Positions 54,232 through 63,899 are shown, numbered from the stretch's first letter. The stretch: DNA of 64,000 nucleotides from Saprospiraceae bacterium (GCA_028279185.1 JANQSS010000043.1:1-64000); one strand, 5' to 3'. The notes: generated by a model from the sequence alone, not told the origin. Numbers and translations: made by a program.

Positions 54232-55553
54232 TTGTGAAGTTGCTTTTCCACAAACTGAGCCACCACTTTATTTGATTTCGCTTTTTTATACGACCTATTC
54301 AGTTGTCGCATTTTTTCTGCGTAGATTTCAGTATTCATGATTTCGTCCACTACAGTATTAATTTCTTCTGGCGTCATAGTAGTTACATTCTTGGAGATCC
54401 CGCATCCAAAATGATTTGTCCGTGCCGCACATCCATTCTGATCGAATTTGTTTCCACTTGCGACCAACATTGGAACTGAAAAATGTATACACTCATTTAT
54501 GGTATGAATTCCACCATGATTTATTGAGAGGTTTGCATGTTTTAGAAGCATCATTAGCGGAACAGATTTGTAGACATACACATTGTCGCTCATTTTCATC
54601 GAATTCGCGGCTGAAAAGTTGTCGCCCATTGCGACGATACTTATTGAATCGCCGCGCATGGCTAAAGCCTTCAGTAATACATTAAATGAACCTGCTGATT
54701 CGCCCGGCATCGTAGTACGTGTAACGACAATAAGCTTCTTGTCTTCTTTTTTCTTTTGCTTAAGTAAGGTGTCAATATCTTTTTTCATTACATCTGACAC
54801 CTGTTCCTTTCGATCTGCAAATACCATCGGGTAAGCATAAAATAAATCCGACCTTGAGTGAACATTAAATTCAAGACCGGGATGCGTCATCGTCATTACA
54901 GGAAAGTTACGGTATATAAATGGGAGAGGGAATTGATAGGATTGTAGTTCATCGCGTTTTACGTTTAATTTATCGGCTAGGTAAAGAATAAAGTTTCGCC
55001 GGTTCAATCCAAGGGTTTTGATTTGGTTTCCAACCGTTTTGAAAAAACCTCGAATTGTATGTTTTTGCCAAAGAAGTTTCTGTTGTAGTCCTGATGATGG
55101 AACCGCCGTAGAATCCAACGGCAACGTGCCTTCTGTTCGCCAATTCGTAAACCATTGGCTGATCAATAAAAATCGTATTCCAACTGAAGACATATGAAGA
55201 ATATATTCATGAAGTTCCATATCAACTAGGACAATGTCAATTGCATTCATCTTTAAAAGTCCATCAAAGGCGGAGAAATTTAAATTTTCATAGAACGTTG
55301 AAAAATATTTTCTCCGAAAAAAAAATGCATTCAATACATACTGAAGAAAATGCTGTTGTCGCGACTGTCTATAGTCAAATTGGATAGGGTTGACCCGTAC
55401 ATAGGTGTAGCCGTTTGATTCTATTTTTTCCTTTCTATCTTTTATTGAGGCTGTATAAACATGATGTCCGGCTACTTGCATTCTGTTCGCCAACTCCAAA
55501 CAGGCATTTGTAATCCCACTTAATCCGCTATGAAGGATTAAGATATTGCTCAT
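54228..55553 (-). CDS. GT1-family (UDP-glycosyltransferase-like) glycosyltransferase
   Basis: The 441-residue protein begins 'MSNILILHSGLSGITNACLEL' (GT-B N-domain) and ends with the GT1 donor signature 'NHGGIHTINECIHFSVPML', then 'FDQNGCAARTNHFGCG'. The order H-G-G...E...P...D-Q is the UDP-glycosyltransferase/macrolide-glycosyltransferase motif. It is the last gene of the NRPS operon, overlapping the NRPS start/stop region by four bases (ATGA-type), so it most likely glycosylates the peptide product. Its 3' end overlaps the convergent DUF354 gene. Confidence 0.9.
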   Translation of the reverse strand: MSNILILHSGLSGITNACLELANRMQVAGHHVYTASIKDRKEKIESNGYTYVRVNPIQFDYRQSRQQHFLQYVLNAFFFRRKYFSTFYENLNFSAFDGLLKMNAIDIVLVDMELHEYILHMSSVGIRFLLISQWFTNWRTEGTLPLDSTAVPSSGLQQKLLWQKHTIRGFFKTVGNQIKTLGLNRRNFILYLADKLNVKRDELQSYQFPLPFIYRNFPVMTMTHPGLEFNVHSRSDLFYAYPMVFADRKEQVSDVMKKDIDTLLKQKKKEDKKLIVVTRTTMPGESAGSFNVLLKALAMRGDSISIVAMGDNFSAANSMKMSDNVYVYKSVPLMMLLKHANLSINHGGIHTINECIHFSVPMLVASGNKFDQNGCAARTNHFGCGISKNVTTMTPEEINTVVDEIMNTEIYAEKMRQLNRSYKKAKSNKVVAQFVEKQLHN

Positions 55554-58500
55554 GTGTTACTGTTGTTGGCCGCTAATATTTTACGCATATCGTCCATAAT
55601 ATGAGAGGCTAGGCCCTGTATAGTTGGTATTTCAAATACATAGTTTACAGGTAACTCATAGTTTACCATTTTTTCCAACCGAGCAGCAATTCGTATAGCG
55701 TCCAAGGACGTTCCACCTAATTCGAAAAAATCATCATCCGTGCTTAGGACTTTGTTTCCCATCACCTCTTTCCAGATAGACCATAGCACCTCTTCGATTT
55801 CATTTGATGGCTCGGTTTTAACTCTATTTTCGGCTTCAAGTAACGTCAATAATTTGTTCATATCAAGTTTACCGTTCGTCGTAAGAGGCAAACTATCAAT
55901 TTCAATAAATTTGGCTGGTACCATGTATGATGGTAAATATTTGGAAATAAAGGCCTTTATTTTATTAAAGTTAATATCCGTCCCTTGTATAAATGCCACG
56001 ATTTGGCCGCGTTGCAGTTCATTTTCAAAATAAACTGCGACGCAATGCCCAACCGTTGGATGCAAGCTAATTGTCTTTTCGATCTCGCCTAATTCAATAC
56101 GAAAGCCTCCGACTTTTATTTGATTGTCTATTCGCCCAACATATTCAAAATCACCGCTGGCATTCAATCGGACATTATCGCCAGTTCGATAATATTTCGA
56201 TTGTATAAATGAATTTTGTGTTGGAAATTTTTCTTGATTTAGTTTCGGGTCATTTAAATAACCGGAAGTCAATCCAAGCCCCGAAAGGCATAGTTCGCCC
56301 ACGACGCCTTGAGGTACAGGTGTTCCTGACGAATCTGTAACAAAGGCCGCTGTATTTTTCATGGCCCTACCTATAGGTAAGATCATACTATTCGAACTGG
56401 TTGTCGGATTGTACTTATATATAATACAACCTACGGTAGCTTCTGTTGGGCCATATTCATTGTAGATTGTCAAATTTCCATTGGATAAATCATGGAGTTT
56501 TTCTGCCGTTACCCGGGTAAGTTTCTCACCACCTGTTACCACCGATCGAATGTTTTCATTTATGGACTCATCTTCTAATAAATTTAAATGTGACGGTGTT
56601 GGCCTAAAACAATTAATTCGATTATTTTTTACAATGTCCTTTATGGTAAGGTCTATCCCTTGTTGCTCTTCATAAATATAAATAGAACCCCCTGTCGCCA
56701 ATGGTAGAAAAAACGAACTTACAGTCAAATCAAAACCTATAGATGTGAATAAGGGCATGTGATAAATCTCATCAGCAGGTAAATAAACTGAAATAGCCGA
56801 TGAAATGTAATTCGATACGGACTTATGCGAAATGGGGACTCCCTTAGGGCGACCCGTTGACCCTGAAGTATATAATATATAAAACGGGTCAAGCGTGCGA
56901 TGAACCGATTCATATTCATTCGAATGAACATCTGGAATATCATCAAAAAGAATCGAAGGAAGATCGAACTCTAAATCATCACGATCATGAATAAGTAAAT
57001 CGGGACGAACATCGTTGATAATATATTTTAATCGTTCGATCGGAGTAGAAGCTGAAACCGGTACATATGCCACATTCGCTAATAGCGTCCCAAGAATAGT
57101 GTATACAAGTTTTTCGGAACGTGCTAAATAGATCACGACCCTGGCGCCATCGGGAAGTCGTATTTTGTCGATGTATGATGTCACTCGTTTAGCGGCTAGA
57201 GTGAGCGAATGGTACGTGATGACTTCATCTTTGAAATAAATGGCAGTTTTGTTCGTATTAGTTCGTAGCTGGGTTCGAATCCGACTCATTAAATATTTAT
57301 CCTTCCTCAATGAAGCATTATTTACGCGTTCAAGTTCTTGGTTTATTCGTTTCAATGACAAGGGCGTAAGTAGACAGTAGTCGCTTATGCTGTGATCAAA
57401 TCGATTCAATAAATTTTCCTGAATTGTCTGTGTGAAATCTGAATAAAACCGATCTGCCACCTTCTCATCAGGGTGGCCTTTTTTTAAATCAATTGCCAAC
57501 ACGAAGTCTTCCGTATAATTATAGCGATATATGTGAAATCGTAAAAAATGATGATCATCCACGTGACCATTATCCAACCACTGGCATCGTGTATCAAATC
57601 CGCTAAAGGACTTAATATTTAAATCAAAAAAGTTAAATACCACAGCGGGTAATACGGTTAGACTATTATCAGCATCATTTGTTCGCTTCACTAGAAATGA
57701 ATAAACTTTTTGATATAGATCATTAAAATCAAGTTGACGTAATGACTCTATCATGCTATGCGCAAGTTCGATCGCGGGTTGGCCTATTTTTCTACTTCCA
57801 GGTGAAATTCGCGTCGAAAATATATTAGAAAAATAAAGTGGGTCTCCGACATCTCCAACCTTGAATAGGGTAGTCAGTAGGCTGGAAATTAGGTATGTTA
57901 GCAAATCAAGATTTGGGGATATAGTCTTTAGCTTATGCTTTTCTAAAGTATCAAATATCGACTTCACCAAGTCGTTCTTCAATGTATAAAAATGTCTTTT
58001 AGATGCGGTTTGTGTCAGGTGAGAAAACCCTTCGCCATACAATTTTATAGGCTTATGCCTAGTCAATTGTTTGGGGCGGTTGTTCGACTTATGGGTGGAC
58101 AGGTATTTTTCATATTCACTGCTATCAGACTCTTGAGAAAGATTACTACTTTCAAGATTATTCAAAAGTGTGTATCGGTTTGAAATCCGATCATACAGCA
58201 ATTGAAATGAAAAAACATCATTAAAAATATGGTGGTGGTTGATGTACCAAACATAATGCTCATCTCCAAATCTAAGCAACGCAGAATAATAGGACTTACA
58301 CCTAAGATCAAAGGTTATACCATTTTTTTGTTGAATCCATTGTTTAAAGTCAAAATCCGGGGTTGTTGACGCATCGATATAATCAATATGGTGTTCCATT
58401 TTTCCAAAAGTTTGCGTCGGAACAGATCGGTCGTTTGCGTCAATAACTAAGTTTAATACACTGGTTTCTTTAGCAGCATGGTGAAAGGCACGAGTAAAAA

Positions 58501-58627
58501 CCGTTTTATCCAACTGACCAAAAATTTCAAATGTAAAACACATGTTGTACAGCGGTGTCGACGGATGTAGTTTTTGACCTTTCCAAACTGCATATTGAAA
58601 TGATGACAATGGCAGTGCGCTACTCAT
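55550..58627 (-). CDS. Nonribosomal peptide synthetase module (C-A-T)
   Basis: The 1025-residue protein has a condensation domain (about 1-430) with H132-H133-IFN-D137; the canonical final Gly of HHxxxDG is Val138. An adenylation domain (about 450-930) has A3 'YTSGSTGRPKGVPISHK' and A7/A8 'YRTGD', 'QIKVGGFRIELGEIE'. A thiolation domain has S974 in 'LGGTSLDAI' as the phosphopantetheine site. Substrate code by eye alignment to GrsA: D-L-S-R-V-G-E-V-G, closest to Asn/Asp codes (e.g. DLTKLGEVG from memory). There is no thioesterase, reductase or epimerase domain. It lies 11 bases downstream of the free carrier gene and overlaps the GT1 gene. It probably joins the unit on the free carrier to its own amino acid. 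Confidence 0.93.
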   Translation of the reverse strand: MSSALPLSSFQYAVWKGQKLHPSTPLYNMCFTFEIFGQLDKTVFTRAFHHAAKETSVLNLVIDANDRSVPTQTFGKMEHHIDYIDASTTPDFDFKQWIQQKNGITFDLRCKSYYSALLRFGDEHYVWYINHHHIFNDVFSFQLLYDRISNRYTLLNNLESSNLSQESDSSEYEKYLSTHKSNNRPKQLTRHKPIKLYGEGFSHLTQTASKRHFYTLKNDLVKSIFDTLEKHKLKTISPNLDLLTYLISSLLTTLFKVGDVGDPLYFSNIFSTRISPGSRKIGQPAIELAHSMIESLRQLDFNDLYQKVYSFLVKRTNDADNSLTVLPAVVFNFFDLNIKSFSGFDTRCQWLDNGHVDDHHFLRFHIYRYNYTEDFVLAIDLKKGHPDEKVADRFYSDFTQTIQENLLNRFDHSISDYCLLTPLSLKRINQELERVNNASLRKDKYLMSRIRTQLRTNTNKTAIYFKDEVITYHSLTLAAKRVTSYIDKIRLPDGARVVIYLARSEKLVYTILGTLLANVAYVPVSASTPIERLKYIINDVRPDLLIHDRDDLEFDLPSILFDDIPDVHSNEYESVHRTLDPFYILYTSGSTGRPKGVPISHKSVSNYISSAISVYLPADEIYHMPLFTSIGFDLTVSSFFLPLATGGSIYIYEEQQGIDLTIKDIVKNNRINCFRPTPSHLNLLEDESINENIRSVVTGGEKLTRVTAEKLHDLSNGNLTIYNEYGPTEATVGCIIYKYNPTTSSNSMILPIGRAMKNTAAFVTDSSGTPVPQGVVGELCLSGLGLTSGYLNDPKLNQEKFPTQNSFIQSKYYRTGDNVRLNASGDFEYVGRIDNQIKVGGFRIELGEIEKTISLHPTVGHCVAVYFENELQRGQIVAFIQGTDINFNKIKAFISKYLPSYMVPAKFIEIDSLPLTTNGKLDMNKLLTLLEAENRVKTEPSNEIEEVLWSIWKEVMGNKVLSTDDDFFELGGTSLDAIRIAARLEKMVNYELPVNYVFEIPTIQGLASHIMDDMRKILAANNSNT

Positions 58628-58638
58628 TTGTCGTATAT

Positions 58639-58884
58639 TTAATTTTGCAAGCGATTAGTGATATATGTCTGTATGGCTTGTATATTTAGAAAATTATCAA
58701 TAACTAAATCGGTTGGAGGTATTTTTATATTAAATTTTGATTCTATTGCAGCAACAAGCCTTATTAAGGCCATAGAATTTAATACGCCTGTTGACAGTAA
58801 GTCGGCTTCAACGTCCATTTGAAAATCTTCCTCTTGTAATATTTTATCACGTAAGATAATGTGAATTTCTTCTCCTATTTTCAT
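58639..58884 (-). CDS. Free acyl/peptidyl carrier protein
   Basis: The 81-residue acidic helical protein contains 'LLSTGVLNSMALIRLVAAIE'; S37 in 'NSMAL' is the predicted phosphopantetheinyl site. It resembles D-alanyl carrier-type proteins in which the motif is D/N-S instead of GGxS. It overlaps the adenylation gene by four bases and precedes the NRPS by 11, so it should receive the amino acid activated by the free A protein and present it to the dehydrogenase and condensation domains. The ATG at 58884 is in ATGA overlap with the upstream stop. Confidence 0.88.
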   Translation of the reverse strand: MKIGEEIHIILRDKILQEEDFQMDVEADLLSTGVLNSMALIRLVAAIESKFNIKIPPTDLVIDNFLNIQAIQTYITNRLQN

Positions 58885-60425
58885 TTTATCAATGCTTTAT
58901 AATCTATCTTTCCAGCACTTGTGCGTGGAATAGAATCTCTAATTCGAATTGTTGAGGGTACCATATAATTCGGTAAAATTCCGGCTATAAACTTAGTTAT
59001 ATCACTCGTGTTCTGAGATTTGTCTTTCAACACAACATCTGCATATAGTGACCAAGTATCTTCATGCTTTTTAGCATAAACAGCGGTTTCACTAACGGCA
59101 TTACTTGACAAAAGTACGTTTTCAACTTCGTTCATTTCTACGCGATAGCCACGTATTTTTATTTGCCGATCCGCGCGACCCACAAAAACCAGAGTACCAT
59201 CCGCGTGTTCACGAACCATGTCACCTGTCCTATAGTATCGTAACAACATTCCATTCTTGTCGTGCAATGAAATAAATTTACTTTTTGTTAATTCTGGTTG
59301 GTTCCAATACGCACGCATTTGCGTGCTTGAGGCCACAAGTAGTTCACCCACTTGCGACTCTTTTTCAATCTGATCTTCATAGGAAACGACAATGGATGTT
59401 TCAGGCCATGCCCGACCTAATGGTAAGATACTTGGAAGAGGAGTGCTCTTATTAAAATTAAAGTAGGTGCATTGATTCACCTCGGCTGGACCATATACGT
59501 TGCTGTATGTGGCTTCTGGAATGAATTCAAAAAGCAATTTTATGTACTTAATTGAGAATGGTTCGCCTCCGAATAAGACCCAGCGTAGACGGCTTAGGTC
59601 TCGATCGACTAACGCCTCACTTTTAATAAGCTGGATTAAGGCCAGTGGGACTGAATACCAAATTGTCAATTCTTCAGATTCTATTAGTTGACCCAAATTT
59701 TTTGGAAATATGGTATAAGGCTCCGGTATTATTACCGTACGACCGCCTACGTAGGGCATGGTCAAATACCCCATGGTGGATATATCGTAGTGAAGTTGTG
59801 AATGATTGCCGAGTACATCCACATGGCTTACATCGTATAATTCAGCCGAAAGTTTTGCATAACTAAAACCACTGTAATGCGTATGAACGATGGCCTTTTG
59901 TTTTCCTGTAGTACCAGAAGTACACATGACGTAAGCCATATCATCCTCAGATAGATTCACGGATGGAATAGTCTTTGGAGCGGATAAAACTTCATTCCAA
60001 GAATATGTTAAGATGGTGTTTTCATCAATACCATCTACTCCAATTACAACTCGCAATTGCGGTGAATTATGACAAATTCGTTCAATTTTACTGCGGTAAC
60101 TACTGTTGGACAAAACTATACTAATACCACAATCGGCTATAATTTCCGAAATCCGATACACTGGTAAGTTTGAATCAATCGGAACATAAGCCGCTCCTGC
60201 ACACATAACACCGTATACACTATAAGTGCTTTCCAGCGATCGATTCATAAATATTCCCACTCGATCACCTTTATCAGTGCCAAGTTCTAGTAAAAAATTT
60301 GCCAGAGCATTGGAGTAATTGACTAATTGTTCATATGGAATCGATTTATCCAATTGATTAAACGCCACTTGACTCGGATATTTCTCTGCAGAGCGATATA
60401 TATTATGTGTCAATATACGTTTCAT
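58881..60425 (-). CDS. Stand-alone amino-acid adenylation protein
   Basis: The 514-residue protein is a complete A domain without C or T: A3 'VMCTSGTTGKQKAIVHTH', A5 'NVYGPAEVNQC', A7/A8 'YRTGDMVRE', 'QIKIRGYRVEMNEVE', and A10 'PRTSAGKIDYKAL'. Binding-pocket residues read by eye against GrsA are D-I-M-Y-L-G-V-Q-C-K. D235, Y278, L299 and C331 agree with the L-proline code I recall for PltF-like enzymes (DLLYLALVCK); other positions differ. It overlaps both neighbours by four bases (sulfotransferase, carrier). Likely role: load the free carrier protein, possibly with proline. Confidence 0.9.
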   Translation of the reverse strand: MKRILTHNIYRSAEKYPSQVAFNQLDKSIPYEQLVNYSNALANFLLELGTDKGDRVGIFMNRSLESTYSVYGVMCAGAAYVPIDSNLPVYRISEIIADCGISIVLSNSSYRSKIERICHNSPQLRVVIGVDGIDENTILTYSWNEVLSAPKTIPSVNLSEDDMAYVMCTSGTTGKQKAIVHTHYSGFSYAKLSAELYDVSHVDVLGNHSQLHYDISTMGYLTMPYVGGRTVIIPEPYTIFPKNLGQLIESEELTIWYSVPLALIQLIKSEALVDRDLSRLRWVLFGGEPFSIKYIKLLFEFIPEATYSNVYGPAEVNQCTYFNFNKSTPLPSILPLGRAWPETSIVVSYEDQIEKESQVGELLVASSTQMRAYWNQPELTKSKFISLHDKNGMLLRYYRTGDMVREHADGTLVFVGRADRQIKIRGYRVEMNEVENVLLSSNAVSETAVYAKKHEDTWSLYADVVLKDKSQNTSDITKFIAGILPNYMVPSTIRIRDSIPRTSAGKIDYKALIK

Positions 60426-61228
60426 TGCATTGCAAATTCAATATTCCATTTTTCTTTCAGGACTGCCAAGTCCTCTTCAAAGTATTGCGTAAGGCGTTTA
60501 TAAAGATCATTTGGCATGGCCGAATATTTTCCTACATTCATCGGTCTAAATGTTGGAGGCAAAATGGGTTTAAGGCCTAAAAACTGATGAATTTTGAAAA
60601 GTTCTTTTTTTGTATTTATGAAAAACGACTCGCTCTGAACAACCAGTATTTGATCCTTTCCAAACTGTTTTTGCCATTTATCTAATAACATGGCATACTT
60701 TCCTCTTTCTAAATAAAAAAAATTGTGTCTTTCATAAGTATATTCATGATCATGATCTACCTTGGCATTTAGCTCGTAATTGATGGCATCTTGAAACGTT
60801 TCATGTTTGTCCAACCCCATTCGTCTATTCATTTGATACGCTGAATAAGCACGGTCTATAGGGTTTCGTAAAAGGGCTATAATTTTCATTTCATTACTTA
60901 ACTGGTGCGCTCTTTTAGCCGCTTCCGGGTGAAACATATAATCTGGTGACGCCTCCCCCGTAATGAAACTATCCGATTTCAGTGGAAAGAAAGCGCGATA
61001 CCATTTTAGTCCTTTATCATAATGAAAATTAAAAAAATGGATTTCTTTTTTAATTGGGCGTTTAACGGAAGGATGAAATTTTAAATAATAAAACAGGGAA
61101 GACGTGCCTCCTTTTTGGGCACCTATAATAAGAAAATCAGGGTCCGCTCTCCAGGATGCCGTTAGATATCCCATAATATGCAAAAGTCGATTTCGGACGG
61201 CCCAAAAAAACCACTTAATTCGTGACAT
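60422..61228 (-). CDS. PAPS-dependent sulfotransferase
   Basis: The 268-residue protein has the 5'-phosphosulfate loop 'DFLIIGAQKGGTSSLFYYL' (residues about 30-48), 'ITGEASPDYMFHPEA', and the 3'-phosphate region 'KIIALLRNPIDRAYSAYQM'. These are the two PAPS-binding elements of the Sulfotransfer family (heparan N-sulfotransferase/StaL-like). The start lies nine bases downstream of the acyl-CoA dehydrogenase and the end overlaps the adenylation gene by four bases. It is predicted to add a sulfate to the NRPS-derived or glycosylated product; the acceptor is unknown. Confidence 0.92.
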   Translation of the reverse strand: MSRIKWFFWAVRNRLLHIMGYLTASWRADPDFLIIGAQKGGTSSLFYYLKFHPSVKRPIKKEIHFFNFHYDKGLKWYRAFFPLKSDSFITGEASPDYMFHPEAAKRAHQLSNEMKIIALLRNPIDRAYSAYQMNRRMGLDKHETFQDAINYELNAKVDHDHEYTYERHNFFYLERGKYAMLLDKWQKQFGKDQILVVQSESFFINTKKELFKIHQFLGLKPILPPTFRPMNVGKYSAMPNDLYKRLTQYFEEDLAVLKEKWNIEFAMQ

Positions 61229-61237
61229 AGCGTAATC

Positions 61238-62389
61238 TTAAAGTCCCAAATGACTAGCAATAATATTTTTTTGAATATCAGAAGTCCCGGCATATATGAT
61301 ACCGCCGATGGCATCTCGAAGGCCGCGCTCTATACCATGTTGGGTTAGATATCCTGACCCACCAAAAATTCGGATCATATCCATACTTGACTCGACATAA
61401 CTTTCGCTAAGAAACAGCTTTAATATCGCTCCATCCAACATGGCCGATTGACCCTGTTGCTTCATCCAGGCCATTTTAAACAGTAATAGTTTTGCTATTT
61501 CCAACCTGGATTTCATTGATGCAATTCGATGTGATACCGCTTGAAAATTATTGATTGTTGTCCCAAACTGTTTTCTTTTTTTTGTAAAATCCACGGCTAG
61601 TTCAACTTGCTTTTCCATCGAACCTAATTTAGCCGATAATATGCAGCATCGATCGTATTCGAGTGAATAACCAGAAATACTCCAACCAGCACCGACTTGT
61701 CCTAGAATATTTTCTTTGGGTACAAAACAGTCGTTAAATTGCAGGCGGCCAATGGGCACAGTGCGAAGACCCATTTTATGTTGAACGGGAAGTCTCGTAA
61801 ACCCTTTCATACCATGTTCAACCAAAAACGCGGTAATACCCCACTTACCAAGTGTGGGGTTTGTATTGGCAAATACAACGGCTACATCACAGACAGGAGC
61901 CAATGTCACAAGTCTTTTATGGCCGTTTAAGACATATCCTCCCTCGACTTCCACAGCAGAAGTTTTCAAACTATACACGTCCGATCCTGCATCATCTTCA
62001 CTTAAGCCATGTGCTCCTATCCAATCTCCACTTGCCATCCTTGGCAAGAATCTTTGTTTTTGATCCTCATTGCCAAATTCCGAAATTGTCATTTGGACTG
62101 CCCAGAGGTGTGCATTAATGGCAATTCCTAACCCTACATCATTACACCCATAACCAAGGCCTTGCATACCAAAAACGGCGCGTAATACATCGATCTCCGA
62201 ATGACTGCCTCCGTATTGCGGCTCACTTGCCAGACCCAACAATCCAAATTCACCACATTTCCGCCATAAGTCACGCGAAAACTCGCCCTGATAATCACGA
62301 TCTATGATATTACTCTTAAGTTCAGTGGTGGCAAATGCTTCAACTTGGTTTCTATACACTACATATTCCTTTGGCACCGAAAAGTCCAT
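61238..62389 (-). CDS. Acyl-CoA dehydrogenase-family flavoenzyme (carrier-protein type suspected)
   Basis: The 383-residue protein has the ACAD plan: 'GAHGLSEDDAGSDVYSLKT' (FAD-binding), 'KKRKQFGTTINNFQAVSHRIA' split across the central helices, and the C-terminal 'RIFGGSGYLTQ' and 'IIYAGTSDIQKNIIA'. The usual MCAD catalytic Glu in 'YEGT' is Ala here, and the isovaleryl-CoA dehydrogenase position appears to be Asp ('LEYDRCCIL'). It is the first gene of the NRPS operon. Dehydrogenases of this family oxidise prolyl-carrier thioesters to pyrrole-2-carboxyl in pyoluteorin/prodigiosin-type pathways; the operon context favours a similar carrier-bound substrate. Confidence 0.9.
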   Translation of the reverse strand: MDFSVPKEYVVYRNQVEAFATTELKSNIIDRDYQGEFSRDLWRKCGEFGLLGLASEPQYGGSHSEIDVLRAVFGMQGLGYGCNDVGLGIAINAHLWAVQMTISEFGNEDQKQRFLPRMASGDWIGAHGLSEDDAGSDVYSLKTSAVEVEGGYVLNGHKRLVTLAPVCDVAVVFANTNPTLGKWGITAFLVEHGMKGFTRLPVQHKMGLRTVPIGRLQFNDCFVPKENILGQVGAGWSISGYSLEYDRCCILSAKLGSMEKQVELAVDFTKKRKQFGTTINNFQAVSHRIASMKSRLEIAKLLLFKMAWMKQQGQSAMLDGAILKLFLSESYVESSMDMIRIFGGSGYLTQHGIERGLRDAIGGIIYAGTSDIQKNIIASHLGL

Positions 62390-62632
62390 ATCTTCAATAT
62401 TGGTTTTAGGTAGGCAAAGTACATAAAATATGGATTATCTTCACACCTAGAACACAGGGAGTTGTTGAATTAAACTCAACAATAATTGATATTTTTGTAA
62501 ACAACTATCTCGTGAACAATTACTCAAATTTTTGCTGGAGATAATATAAAATTGCATGTAGTCAATTTTTTAATTTCCCTGCAGCTGCTTGTGAGAACAT
62601 CTAGGTACTAAAACCAATTGAAACAACTAATT

Positions 62633-63889
62633 ATGCATTTAAATCTACGTAAATACCTTTTATTTTTTTGTGTAGTACTAACTAGTCAATGTGTTCTTGC
62701 ACATCAGCCAGGTCAGAGCTACCTCTACTTCAGGGTTTATGAAAACCGTATAGAAGGTACCGTCGAAATGACGGTGGACGACATAAATAATGCCCTCGGA
62801 ATTGACTTGGATGCTTCGCCATACTATAAAGAGAAGAACCAGGAAATCGCTAAGGCTGAATACCCCGCTACGTGGTCGCAATTTATTCCTGATATACAAC
62901 ATTACCTGAAGTCGAGAATCAAGTTGCGGAATGCCAACCAATCGCTAAATATTGAATTTACCGACATGGAAATTCTGCCCTTATCTCGTTCAGTTTATAT
63001 ACTATCAAATTTTCGATTAAATCCAATAACGAGCATTCCAGATAATATAGACATCGACTACTCCATTTTATTTGATAAAGATGAAAAACACCGGGGATTA
63101 ACCATCATTGGCCACAATTGGCAAGCCGGAATAATTAAAAACGAGTCGATCAGTTCACTCATTTTTTCACCAAGCAACACATCTCAGACGCTGTCGTTAA
63201 AAGAAAAATCACTCTGGAAAGGGTTTGTCGCTCTATTGAAACTCGGGATGTGGCACATTTATATTGGCATCGACCATATCTTTTTTCTCCTGGCTTTGAT
63301 TTTACCATCGGTGATTCGAAAACGGCGTATGGACGATCGGATGGATATAAAACCTGTTGAAAGCTTTAAGGCTGCATTTTGGTACATATTAAAAATTGTC
63401 ACGCTCTTCACAGTTGCACACAGCATTACATTAAGTTTGGCTGCCCTCGGTATAATAAATTTAGACAGCCGAATCGTAGAATCGCTCATTGCTCTTTCGA
63501 TTGGGCTCGCAGCATTACATAATATTTATCCGATATTTTCTAAAAGTGAATTATTGATCACTTTCCTATTTGGATTATTTCATGGAATGGGATTTGCAAG
63601 TGTACTAGGCGAAAAAGGAATTGAAGGGGAATTTTTAGCACTGTCTCTTTTTGGTTTTAACGTAGGGGTTGAAATTGGTCAGGCGCTAATCGTCTGTGTT
63701 TTGTTTCCAATACTCTTTTTTCTGCGAAAAAAGCCATTCTACAAACACATCCTCATTTATGGCTCAATATTTTTGATACTAGCTTCGCTTTATTGGTTTG
63801 TAGAACGATTTTTCGATGTGAACTACCTGCTCGATGACTATATCGGAAAAGCAATCAATAAAATTTACAAAATAATTGGTCTTAAGTAA
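62633..63889 (+). CDS. HupE/UreJ-family membrane protein
   Basis: A TTG at 62618 also opens the frame; the ATG at 62633 gives 418 residues with a signal peptide ('LTSQCVLAHQPGQSYLY'). About 180 extracytoplasmic residues follow, then six to seven membrane helices with the HupE signatures 'MWHIYIGIDHIFFLLALILP', 'TVAHSITLSLAALG' and 'FGLFHGMGFASVLGE'. The His and Asp residues in these helices suggest nickel or other metal-ion transport, as in HupE/UreJ, but no urease or hydrogenase gene is in view. It is divergent from the NRPS operon. Confidence 0.9.
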   Translation: MHLNLRKYLLFFCVVLTSQCVLAHQPGQSYLYFRVYENRIEGTVEMTVDDINNALGIDLDASPYYKEKNQEIAKAEYPATWSQFIPDIQHYLKSRIKLRNANQSLNIEFTDMEILPLSRSVYILSNFRLNPITSIPDNIDIDYSILFDKDEKHRGLTIIGHNWQAGIIKNESISSLIFSPSNTSQTLSLKEKSLWKGFVALLKLGMWHIYIGIDHIFFLLALILPSVIRKRRMDDRMDIKPVESFKAAFWYILKIVTLFTVAHSITLSLAALGIINLDSRIVESLIALSIGLAALHNIYPIFSKSELLITFLFGLFHGMGFASVLGEKGIEGEFLALSLFGFNVGVEIGQALIVCVLFPILFFLRKKPFYKHILIYGSIFLILASLYWFVERFFDVNYLLDDYIGKAINKIYKIIGLK

Positions 63890-63899
63890 TCGATAACAA

